64,000 bases of DNA. It comes from Asparagopsis taxiformis (taxonomy: Eukaryota > Rhodophyta > Florideophyceae > Bonnemaisoniales > Bonnemaisoniaceae). The translations under genes and the position numbers were made by a program. Below, in pieces: positions 10,413 through 18,759 of the stretch (position 1 is its first letter; each line of letters starts with the position of its first letter). The stretch spans positions 124,001 to 188,000 of the forward strand of contig JALQPE010000158.1 of assembly GCA_030407315.1 (NCBI GenBank), in the 5' to 3' direction. Below the pieces are notes generated by a model. The model saw only the letters and a list, made by a program, of their open reading frames with translations. It ran no database searches and was not told where the DNA came from.

Positions 10413-10755
10413 ATGATAGTGCGTTGCTGGTGGCGACCGTTGCGTTGGGATGAATGATGCGGTTGAGTCGGTGTAACCGAAGACTACATAACGTCAAGTT
10501 GATGCCAATTTTGGGCCCACGTGTAATATTTCAGTATATACAGTCCAGCAATGACCGTATAAATTAAATTTGTCCATCATTTAGCCACCGGCTGCAGGCA
10601 TCACAGCTGCACAACTCATTCGGACTCATAACGGCCCCAACGCAACTCGCTTATCACCCTCCGACTTGTGCGTCCAACCCGTCGGCTAGCTCCCCAACCT
10701 TCCTCCTTGCTTCCTCGACTCCAATTCTCCTTCCCCCAGTTCCTCTCTCTCCAAC
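10413..10755. promoter_or_regulatory. Intergenic region upstream of the NT-C2 gene
   Basis: This 343-base gap holds the 3' end of the ABC gene (TGTAA at 10472) and the promoter of the NT-C2 gene. A TATA-like GTATAAATT lies near 10557-10567, about 190 bases before the start codon. The 60 bases before the ATG at 10756 are strongly pyrimidine-rich, as in many 5' leaders here. Nothing else is recognised. Confidence 0.35.
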
Positions 10756-11919
10756 ATGAAGCGCTCCTCGTCCAAGCTCATAGCCAAAGCCGGCTCCGTC
10801 CGCAACATCAATAAGCAAGGCTACAAGTTTCGTTTTACCCTTCACATTGAATCCGTGGACAAAATCATGGGCTCCAGCGACGTAGTCGTCACATGGGAGC
10901 GTCGTCCCAAAATTCTCTCCACCACTCCAGCTCGCGTGGACCGCACCACCCGAATCGCACATTTCGGTGGCGAGAAGCTTGAACAGGAGGTCACCCTATT
11001 TAAAAAGAAAAAGGAAGGTGCCGAGTTTGATCACAAAGTCTACAGACTCTCGGTGAAAAACTCTTCCGAACGTGGAAAGCCAATCGGTCGAATAGACATC
11101 GACTTCACTGACTACGTTCAAATTCCCACTTTCTCCAAACGCGTCAGCGCCACTCTCTCAAGTGGTGGTAGCATCATCCTTCGCATTGAGTCTACCTACC
11201 TCGGCGAAGCAAAGCCTCGTGGCAGTTCGCGCGGTTCTGGTTCTGTCGGCTCGTCGACATATGCTGACGACATGATGTCCACCTCGGCAGATGACGACCA
11301 TGCCGATATCGACGACTTTGAGGACATGTCAGTAGATGACGTTCCCGCTCCACTTCCCCAGCCAACTCCCCAGCCCCAGCTTCGCAAAACGCCCTCTACC
11401 AGTTCAAAAGCCCGTCCGCCCCAGAATCCCTCTGATGACCCACCGGTTGTAAACGGAAAGTTCCGCAGGAAGGGTTCCGCTTCTTCACCAAGTCGCGACC
11501 CTATGAAATTGGAAACTCCTTCTGTGCCTGTCCAACGAGGTGCAAGGATGAAGTCAGAAACTGATGCCGTCGCTACAACCAATGCCGGCGCAGTCTCGCG
11601 TACAGAGTTTGAGAAACTGAAAAGAGAGAACCGCCTTCTCCGACGCAAGAATGATGACCTCATCCAAAATAATGCCGATCTTGAGCGACGATTGGGAGAT
11701 GCAATTCGCGTCGACGATGGTGAAGATTCCGTTGGCCAATTGCTCGATGAGAATTCAGAGCTTCGCAGTGAAGTGGAGGAGTTGCAAGCACGTCTCGATC
11801 GTGAGCCAGTGTATGTTGATGTTGTTCGAGAGTTACGAGAGGCGAAGATGGCTCTTGCCATTCTAACGCTGGACAAAGAGAAGCTTGTCCATGAAGTTAG
11901 GCGACTGAAGAAGATGTAA
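10756..11919 (+). CDS. NT-C2 domain protein with C-terminal coiled coil (EEIG1/EHBP1-type N-terminal C2)
   Basis: The first 150 residues form an NT-type C2 domain: YKFRFTLHIESVDKI, then VVVTWERRPK, then a VTLFKKKK strand and a GRIDIDFTDYVQI strand. NT-C2 domains in EEIG1, EHBP1 and plant relatives act as membrane or cytoskeleton-associated scaffolds and usually do not bind calcium. Residues about 170-270 are acidic, Pro/Ser-rich and probably disordered. Residues about 280-387 are a coiled coil that ends REAKMALAILTLDKE followed by a basic LKKM. That last segment recurs in the next gene downstream. The domain assignment is good; the cellular partner is unknown. An AATAAA-like element lies near 12020. 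Confidence 0.75.
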   Translation: MKRSSSKLIAKAGSVRNINKQGYKFRFTLHIESVDKIMGSSDVVVTWERRPKILSTTPARVDRTTRIAHFGGEKLEQEVTLFKKKKEGAEFDHKVYRLSVKNSSERGKPIGRIDIDFTDYVQIPTFSKRVSATLSSGGSIILRIESTYLGEAKPRGSSRGSGSVGSSTYADDMMSTSADDDHADIDDFEDMSVDDVPAPLPQPTPQPQLRKTPSTSSKARPPQNPSDDPPVVNGKFRRKGSASSPSRDPMKLETPSVPVQRGARMKSETDAVATTNAGAVSRTEFEKLKRENRLLRRKNDDLIQNNADLERRLGDAIRVDDGEDSVGQLLDENSELRSEVEELQARLDREPVYVDVVRELREAKMALAILTLDKEKLVHEVRRLKKM

Positions 11920-12237
11920 CTCTTCCTCGAGTAATTAGAACTCCGTCGTTCTCTGAAACTCCTATTCGGAGCGAGACTACGACATTTTAGTTGGGTAGAA
12001 CTAAACGGAAAGCAATAACATAATAAATTGTACAGAAAGTTTCGAATAGCAGGCAAAGGATTCACACCACTGTTGCAACACTGTTGCAACATTCGCACCA
12101 GTGTACTCATCCAGTTCTCCCACCATACCTGGCATTGACATTGGATACATATACCTCAAAATACCCCTATTGTCCAGCTTTCCGAGTGCGTGTTGATATC
12201 CCAATAGTCGAACCTGCAGGTCAATCAGACGATCAAG
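11920..12237. other. Intergenic region between the NT-C2 gene and its coiled-coil relative
   Basis: This 318-base gap lies between two same-strand related genes. The minus strand is open for about 78 codons (12001 to about 12234) but lacks an ATG, and I recognise nothing in it. No remnant of an NT-C2 domain is visible on the plus strand, so if the downstream gene arose by duplication its C2 part was lost cleanly. Confidence 0.4.
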
Positions 12238-12801
12238 ATGAAAAATACAAACTCCTCTAATACATTATCGTTTCTTCCGTTGTGTTTTAGAAGCAATAGA
12301 AATCAAATTAGAGGTCAGCGCCCGCGTAATACCAGGAGGGATAGAAGCCATGAGCGACTTGTGATACTCCCAAAACATGATTCTGGGTCTGCTGGAAGGA
12401 CCAATTTGTTAACCTCTCAAGTAAATGCCGCGAGAGATTCAGCGAATCTCATAGCAACAACATCCTCTCCAGAAGTTGGAATGATGATCAGAGAAAACCA
12501 TTCGCTTACTATGGAGAACAAAAATTTGATTGAATCCAAAGCAGAACTACAACGAAAGTTAAGCGAAGTTCAAGCTTCCCACGTGAAGAGAGTTCATATG
12601 GATCTCTTGGCAAAGGACAATCGGGCACTTCGCAGGTATATTGAAGAACTACAGTCACCTGACATGCAGTGTAGAGAGTATTCTCAAATTTTGCGAGAGC
12701 TAAAGGACGCTAAGGTAGCGCTGGCCCTTCTCAGTCTTGAAAATGAAAGGTACAAGGATGAACTGAGCAGGTTGAAGAAAAAGGTGCAGCCCGCAAAGTA
12801 G
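12238..12801 (+). CDS. Coiled-coil protein related to the C-terminus of the upstream NT-C2 protein
   Basis: This 187-residue protein lacks any C2 domain. Residues about 80-187 form a coiled coil whose end matches the end of the upstream neighbour: ILRELKDAKVALALLSLENE here against VVRELREAKMALAILTLDKE there, each followed by a short basic tail (SRLKKK or RRLKKM). Asn-rich and Leu-rich heptads precede that match in both. It therefore looks like a partial tandem duplicate that kept the coiled coil and lost the C2. The N-terminal 75 residues are basic and Asn/Ser-rich with no similarity that I can see. It could act by pairing with the full-length protein. It may also be a gene in decay, although its frame is intact. 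Confidence 0.6.
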   Translation: MKNTNSSNTLSFLPLCFRSNRNQIRGQRPRNTRRDRSHERLVILPKHDSGSAGRTNLLTSQVNAARDSANLIATTSSPEVGMMIRENHSLTMENKNLIESKAELQRKLSEVQASHVKRVHMDLLAKDNRALRRYIEELQSPDMQCREYSQILRELKDAKVALALLSLENERYKDELSRLKKKVQPAK

Positions 12802-13331
12802 GGAGGAGCAATTGTACGTGGCATTCCAATGAGCAGTTGGTTGTGAGCTATACAAGTTGTGGAGAACTGCACCAAGTTGCGATGCTTGTCCCACAAAAAT
12901 CTACTTCCACGTACTTGAAGGAGCGGTATTTTCTTTCCGCGCGTGGCGTTTAGTTCAATATCTACGTGTAAGTGCGTAATGGCCGTTTATGTGTTTCACA
13001 ACACCATGGACGTGCTCGAAACGTGTTGCTCCATTCGTGTCGTGAACGTGTTCGAGTCAATTCATTCAGCCAAGACAGAAAGAAAATATTATTTTGACCT
13101 TTTGCATGGCAACGCTGTTGTGAAACGACAATGTGGTACTGGTCATCCTAGGTACCTCCGGCTCGTAGCGTTGGACACCGCTTCTATGAATAGTGAATCA
13201 TACAGGCTGTGGACTGTAGTTTGCGCTGTCCACTTCGATAACACACGAGTTTCTACATTGATCTGATAAATGCTATGCGCTATATTAATCCCCTCCAATC
13301 TACTTAAGTTTACAAGTCTATCGCATTTAAG
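12802..13331. other. Convergent intergenic region, no gene supported
   Basis: This 530-base stretch lies between the convergent coiled-coil gene and the TPM/RING gene. A 107-codon plus-strand frame (12943-13266) has no ATG at its start, no domain and an unconvincing composition. TTACA at 13310-13314 gives a minus-strand TGTAA only 18 bases past the TPM/RING stop. Confidence 0.45.
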
Positions 13332-14738
13332 CTACCATCCCCCACCTCCACCGCCACCGCCAGAGCTAGAACCACCACCAAATGAGAAAGAGCTCCCGCC
13401 ACCACCAGAACTTCTTGCTGCTTCTGCCACCACTTGGGGGTCAACAGCAACGAATGCCGGATTAGTTGTCATTGGATGTGGAGAATGTCTATCATTTTGC
13501 CATGTATTAATCATGTTCAATGTGATATAATCGGGATAGTATTGGTGCATCCTCCTCAACCTGAAGTCGTATTCTGGCTCGTAAACATCCCAACCACTCG
13601 GTTGATCCTGTGGTATCTCTTCTCCAGAAACAATCGGTTTTCGGCATATGGGGCACAGTGCATTGCCTTCGGCTGAGCTTTGTGACATCCAGCTGAGAAT
13701 GCACCTCTCATGGAACTTATGTCCACATACAAGCACTCTTGTTTGATCTTGTTGCTCCCCCTCCCCCTCCTCAGATTTAGATTGATCAGAAAGAAGAGCT
13801 TCAGAGCTGGAATCTACGGTTGAGGGTTTCACCTGAGAATCAGATGGAATAAAATCGGAGACAGGAGAAGATTTGCTTGTTTCTGCCTCTTGTTCTGTAT
13901 TGGTAGCATCATCATCAGAGGTAAAATCTTCCAAACATATTGGGCAACTAGTTGCAACATACTCACAGCGATTGGCGCTAGCACGATCTTTGTCCATTTT
14001 GGACAATAAATCTTTGCACTGCTCATATTTTGACTTTGAGACTGAGCCTGCTATGCAACTACAACAACAGCCGAACAACATAAATGGAAAAAGGATAAAA
14101 GACATGAATGAACCTTGCGATTGATGATACTCAGGTTTTGCACTCAAGATATTTCCAATCATCGTTACAGCATCAATGATTGCAGGCCCGTATAGCCTCT
14201 GTTTCAGTTTTGGTTTGATTCTATTCATGACTTGAGTGACCATTGAGTCACTGAAGATATGCTTGACACCGGCACCTGTCGAAAAGCCCATAGCGTGGTC
14301 TGCAATTGAGAACATTAGCACAATGCCGTTCTGACATTGAGCATCACCAACACCCCAGCTGTCGTGAATATCTTTGGCAAATTGGTAAGCCTGCTGTTGA
14401 GAAGATTGAAAGGACAGCATGGGTTTGGCCATACGCTGAATGACAACCACGGCAATTTGAGCTCCGGCTGTCTCGCCACCAGGACAGGGAAGTTTGTTGA
14501 AACCATGAGACCCTTCGTTGATAAAATTGATTAAGCCATCAATTTGGTCAGCATCTGCGGGCGAAATATTTCCGTCTGGGTCACAGACTGCTGATTTTAG
14601 GGAGTTACGACCGCAAATGTTGTGCGGGTCATTCTGAGGGTTGGGTAGATCCTTGGCAGCCCACGGGTGTGCATCAACGAGCAGAAAAACGGAAAGTAGG
14701 GAAACAAGTGAAACGCAGGGCAATAATAAAGAAGGCAT
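13332..14738 (-). CDS. TPM-domain (TLP18.3/Psb32/MOLO-1) protein fused to a RING-H2 finger
   Basis: From the ATG at 14738 the protein has 468 residues and opens with a signal peptide (MPSLLLPCVSLVSLLSVF). A TPM domain follows at about 60-195: AQIAVVVIQRM, then a GVGDAQCQNGIVLMFS block (normally GKK..NNGVL), then MGFSTGAGVKHIF. A hydrophobic segment at about 210-232, FILFPFMLFGCCC, is a likely membrane anchor. The RING-H2 has ligands C265, C268, C338, H340, H343, C346, C362 and C365, with a 69-residue acidic/Ser insert between the second and third ligands, longer than usual. The tail is the Gly/Ser-rich stretch ending in Trp typical of TPM proteins. The predicted role is a membrane E3 ubiquitin ligase with its TPM domain in the lumen. 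Both domains are clear; substrates are unknown. Confidence 0.82.
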   Translation of the reverse strand: MPSLLLPCVSLVSLLSVFLLVDAHPWAAKDLPNPQNDPHNICGRNSLKSAVCDPDGNISPADADQIDGLINFINEGSHGFNKLPCPGGETAGAQIAVVVIQRMAKPMLSFQSSQQQAYQFAKDIHDSWGVGDAQCQNGIVLMFSIADHAMGFSTGAGVKHIFSDSMVTQVMNRIKPKLKQRLYGPAIIDAVTMIGNILSAKPEYHQSQGSFMSFILFPFMLFGCCCSCIAGSVSKSKYEQCKDLLSKMDKDRASANRCEYVATSCPICLEDFTSDDDATNTEQEAETSKSSPVSDFIPSDSQVKPSTVDSSSEALLSDQSKSEEGEGEQQDQTRVLVCGHKFHERCILSWMSQSSAEGNALCPICRKPIVSGEEIPQDQPSGWDVYEPEYDFRLRRMHQYYPDYITLNMINTWQNDRHSPHPMTTNPAFVAVDPQVVAEAARSSGGGGSSFSFGGGSSSGGGGGGGGW

Positions 14739-15238
14739 GGAGAGTTTATGATTTTTGGAACGGAGTGATGGGAAGTGTTGAATCAACTGTTGATGCGCCA
14801 ACTATGAAGACAGGTGTGCAAAATTTAGGTACTGGCCTTTCAAGTTCCATCTCATTGTAGGATGGCGTGCATTGCTGTTGGTGGTGAATTTGTTTTCGCA
14901 TAATTCAATTGATTCCGAACAAAACAATATCCGTTAAATTTGATATATTTTTGTAGTGTCCCAGAGGAGTAGCCAATGAAATTGCTCCGCTTTGATAAAA
15001 GGGCTAGCAATAGCTGGCTGGAACGAATCCGATCCACTAAGCGTTGCACATGCACTTGCCAATCGTTTTGTTCCACGTGCCATCGGTGGCTTTGATGCGC
15101 AGCGTGATCCAACCTTCAGCTCGAAGCGTTTCGGTGCCTGTCGTAGCCATCAAGTTCTAGAAAGACTCGTGCTCTACCCAGCAACCAAACTCGCGCGATC
15201 CACCGTCCGATACTTCCTGCTCCCAGACGACACAGAAA
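14739..15238. promoter_or_regulatory. Divergent intergenic region between TPM/RING and ATRX-like genes
   Basis: This 500-base gap must carry both divergent promoters. Short open frames run through it on both strands, but none has a recognisable domain. The region is AT-rich at 14890-14960 and contains no obvious TATA box at a consistent position. Nothing else is seen. Confidence 0.35.
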
Positions 15239-18200
15239 ATGGGTCATTTTCAACCTCGTAGACGTCGTTCTGCTCCTACATCTCAACCCCCGCCACCTGC
15301 AGCACCACCTCCTCCGCTTTCATCTGAACCTCCCCTTACCTTTTTTCCCACCACCAATCTAACATCTACACCAGCGCTATCTGAACCAAACCAAACCACA
15401 AACTATCCATCAGGTCCGCCCCGACTGGTCTCGGTCCCCGCTCCACCACCTTCTAAGCCACCTCCCTCCGCTAACCTTCGCCGTCCTAATCCTCACGGAA
15501 CTAACGCCCTTTCAGACTCGACCAGAGCAGATCTTCAGTTCCTCTACAACCTGATTGATTTCCTCGTGCAGCATCGTCCACTTGAATTGCAACCGTATTT
15601 GAGAGCAAGCCTCGAGTTATACCGCAATCATTTTGCTCACAACAAAAGGGGTCGACCTCGAACACCCGGTCCAAGTACCCCTGTCGCCCGTGCTCCAAAC
15701 ACTTCCGATGTTCAATCCCAACAACCAACCCGTGATATTCCTCAACGTGAACCCGATATCGATCCGCCTGCTGCTCCCACTGCTCCCATTCCTGAACAAA
15801 GAGTAATTGCAGATGGCCCTTCTCCACCTCGTCCATTTCTTCACGCTGCTCCTCAGCCTTCGAATAACCCTAAAACTACTGCCTCACGCGAAGACACAGT
15901 CCCCCGAAAGGTTTCAAATTCAACCCCTCGTAATCCTCCAGAAGGTCCCTTACCCTGTATTCCTCATCAATTCTATGAAAGGAGAGCCAAGCACGCGAAA
16001 GCAGTTAAAGAAAGGTTCAAAGCACTCACTCAAGACAAGCTAGAAGCACCTTTACCGGTGGACGACAACAAAGACTACATTATTTTCAAATCTACTCACG
16101 CCGGTATTATCAAACCGGTTATTCTACGGGCTGAAGATATAAGCCATATTCCTCAACTCCTAGATCCCAACCAGCAACTCTTAGTTTCTTATGCCCAAGC
16201 ACTGCGATTCCTTTGGGTCTCCTTGGTAGCTAAACGCTGTACTGGGGCTATTTTCTATCATACCATTGGTTTGCCAACTATGCATATCGTGCTGATTTTC
16301 TGCCATCTATTCTCAAAGGCAGCTCTCAAGAAGAAGATTTTGATTATCTGCCCTTCATGTAATCGATACCAATGGCATGCCGCTGCGAGGGAACTATTGA
16401 ATTTGCTTAAGATAACCTTCACAGATATCAACACTTGGCCTCGCGATGTCCTGGAATGGGCGAAATTGGGTGGCGTTCTTGTTTGTACTTTGGATCACTA
16501 TGAGAAAATCGTTTTATCAGAGGATTCTGATGAATCTCAAGATATCTTTCGCGAAATTGTAAGTCCTGGACCAGATGTCATTGTACTAGACGAAGCTTCC
16601 CGAATCCCAACTTTTCACACCGCTGTTCGAAGGATGATAAGTCGCACGTGCACTAAAAGTCGGCTGGCTCTCACAGCTGCACCAATCACTGCAGATTTAT
16701 TCCGAACATGGTCGATTGCAGATTGGGTATCTCCAGAGTTTCTCGGGACTCGTGAAGAATTCTTGCATATTTACCTCAAGACGATTATTGCTGGCCAACA
16801 CAAAGGCTCGACTAAAACCGATCGAGAGAAATCGTTTATACTGGCTCAGCACTTGTATTCGAAAATGAATCATATATCCCATAGATTGGATGCAGAAGTA
16901 CGAACCAATACGTTGCGGCTGCAGGGGAAACGTCTACTACAGACAACCTTCCATGTGAATATTTCACAGAGCCATGCTAAAGTCTATAAAGCAATTGCTG
17001 AATTCCTTTCCAAAGCTCTTGCCAAGGACGAGGTCAGCTCGTACATTGCCGGGCATGTTTTAATGATGACTTGTTCCAGCTTGGAAGCGCTTATACAATT
17101 GCTGGAGGATGGTCCTAGTGAGGGATTGGAGGCATATAAGGACTCCGAAATTGGTCCCTCATTGAAAAACGTAGAGATATTGTTTTCAGATCTATTGGGT
17201 TTGGTACGACCTCTTATTTCTGAAGGAGAGGTAACTTCAAAGTTGATCCTAACAAAGGAAATAGTATCGAAATGTACCTCTGAGGGAGAAAAAGTCGCCA
17301 TCTTCACTTCATTCTCGCAAACGTTGAGCGCAGTGTACACAGTCATGAAGGACACATGTTTCCCAGACACTATCAAGTTTGATTTATCTGAAGATCATGA
17401 TACCCGCAAGAAGAAGCTGGAGAAGTTCAATACGTGCGAGTCCAGTGCTGTTTTCGTTGCACCATTTAGCTCAAGTTTAAACTGCACAGAGGCGACAGGT
17501 TGGGGTCACATTAATGCGGACAGAGTCATTATTTTCGATTCATGTTGGAACAACACAGCAGTATCTCAACCTGTCCACCGGGTCTTCACTTTTTCAGGAC
17601 CCGCAATAGTGCACGTGTATCAAATCTTGTGCGTCAGTACGCTCGAAAGTGAAATGAAGAAATCAAGGGGTGCTCTGACAGCGAATTCTTCACTTGTTGA
17701 TGGTACCAATCGCGAGAATCCAGCGGTAAATGTCAATAATCCACAGGCCTACCTCATCTTTCCAGAGTTTTGCCGCGATGCCTTGCAAGGTGTGACTCTT
17801 GGCAGCGAGCAGCGAAGTGCAATGGGCTCTTCAGATAATGACACTGAAGATGTAGACCGTGAAGTAGCCTTGGGTGATGACAAAGTTGTAGATGTTGATG
17901 AGCTACGAAATCTACGTATGGACAGCGATCTCCATATTATCAGCAAAGTCCAAAGTCGAGGAAGCCGATTCCAGTTGGATGCAGATGCGCTTGAAAATCT
18001 ACTTCGCCCAATCCCGGACCCTTGGGAAGAGCATGAAGGTGAGAAGTTGTTTGTACAAGAGGTCAGGAATCAAATATGGAAAGATACTGAGGCAGCGACA
18101 GGCTACACGGATAGGAGCGGATTACTTGATGTTCGTCATAAATTGTTGGACTTTGATGGTGTGAAAGCATTCTTTACAGAACCAGGGTTGAAAGATGGAG

Positions 18201-18682
18201 CACTTGTGACATGCTGGCATCCTTACTTCCGGCTTTACGAATTACCCAAGAAACAAGCAAAGCCCTTGAAACCTTCACAGCCATCTGAGCCTCGGCGGAA
18301 ACTTGGAAATGTCGACTCCGAGAACGCGGGAGGACGCAATAGAAGAGATATTCGCGAGCACGAAGGGCAACACAGAACTACAAGTGCAAGTTTTCCACCA
18401 GACAATATTGATGGGTTGGCGAGAACCTCTCTCAAGCGTAACCATCATGAGCCTCCACGAAAGCAATCAAGGAAAAAGAGGAGGTCACGTGGTAGGGGTA
18501 ATGGTGGATTCAGCCCCACTACGCCTCCAAGTCAGACGCCTCCACCTCGGCCGAATCCACAGCGTACACGTCCACCACCTAGGGATGAAGGGATGGGATT
18601 AAATCACGGGGCAATTGCACCGCGTGGAAGGGGTAGAGGTCGAGAGCTCACTATCCCAGCCTGGAAGCGTAACATGTCCTAA
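15239..18682 (+). CDS. ATRX-like SNF2 family protein with degenerate ATPase motifs
   Basis: The 1,147-residue protein has a Pro-rich N-terminus (to about 230), a SNF2-type two-lobe core (about 270-810), and a basic Arg/Gly-rich tail. Core segments parallel ATRX closely: LTAAPITADLFRTWSIADWV matches the motif III region, and RVIIFDSCWNN matches the C-lobe. The ATPase motifs are broken. Where ATRX has GLGKT, this protein has G344-L-P-T-M348, so the catalytic Lys is absent. Walker B is L-D451-E452-A-S instead of DEGH. In motif VI R781 is kept but the second Arg is a Thr (VFTFSG). It is probably a chromatin-binding pseudo-ATPase. The frame is intact over 3.4 kb, which argues against a pseudogene. 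No PHD or ADD zinc finger is visible. Confidence 0.72.
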   Translation: MGHFQPRRRRSAPTSQPPPPAAPPPPLSSEPPLTFFPTTNLTSTPALSEPNQTTNYPSGPPRLVSVPAPPPSKPPPSANLRRPNPHGTNALSDSTRADLQFLYNLIDFLVQHRPLELQPYLRASLELYRNHFAHNKRGRPRTPGPSTPVARAPNTSDVQSQQPTRDIPQREPDIDPPAAPTAPIPEQRVIADGPSPPRPFLHAAPQPSNNPKTTASREDTVPRKVSNSTPRNPPEGPLPCIPHQFYERRAKHAKAVKERFKALTQDKLEAPLPVDDNKDYIIFKSTHAGIIKPVILRAEDISHIPQLLDPNQQLLVSYAQALRFLWVSLVAKRCTGAIFYHTIGLPTMHIVLIFCHLFSKAALKKKILIICPSCNRYQWHAAARELLNLLKITFTDINTWPRDVLEWAKLGGVLVCTLDHYEKIVLSEDSDESQDIFREIVSPGPDVIVLDEASRIPTFHTAVRRMISRTCTKSRLALTAAPITADLFRTWSIADWVSPEFLGTREEFLHIYLKTIIAGQHKGSTKTDREKSFILAQHLYSKMNHISHRLDAEVRTNTLRLQGKRLLQTTFHVNISQSHAKVYKAIAEFLSKALAKDEVSSYIAGHVLMMTCSSLEALIQLLEDGPSEGLEAYKDSEIGPSLKNVEILFSDLLGLVRPLISEGEVTSKLILTKEIVSKCTSEGEKVAIFTSFSQTLSAVYTVMKDTCFPDTIKFDLSEDHDTRKKKLEKFNTCESSAVFVAPFSSSLNCTEATGWGHINADRVIIFDSCWNNTAVSQPVHRVFTFSGPAIVHVYQILCVSTLESEMKKSRGALTANSSLVDGTNRENPAVNVNNPQAYLIFPEFCRDALQGVTLGSEQRSAMGSSDNDTEDVDREVALGDDKVVDVDELRNLRMDSDLHIISKVQSRGSRFQLDADALENLLRPIPDPWEEHEGEKLFVQEVRNQIWKDTEAATGYTDRSGLLDVRHKLLDFDGVKAFFTEPGLKDGALVTCWHPYFRLYELPKKQAKPLKPSQPSEPRRKLGNVDSENAGGRNRRDIREHEGQHRTTSASFPPDNIDGLARTSLKRNHHEPPRKQSRKKRRSRGRGNGGFSPTTPPSQTPPPRPNPQRTRPPPRDEGMGLNHGAIAPRGRGRGRELTIPAWKRNMS

Positions 18683-18759
18683 GTCTAGGAACTTGTTCAT
18701 CAACTAGCCGTTTCCGTGCTCTGTAATATACATCGGTAACATAAAAGCAGGGATTCACA

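Noticed and set aside
12001..12234. Minus-strand open frame of about 78 codons (reads LDRLIDLQVRLLGYQHALGK)
   Set aside because: It reads plausibly but has no ATG, no domain that I recognise, and any upstream exon would overlap the coiled-coil gene. I cannot support it as a gene.
12943..13266. Plus-strand 107-codon frame
   Set aside because: No ATG at its start, no domain, and it lies in a convergent 3' region.
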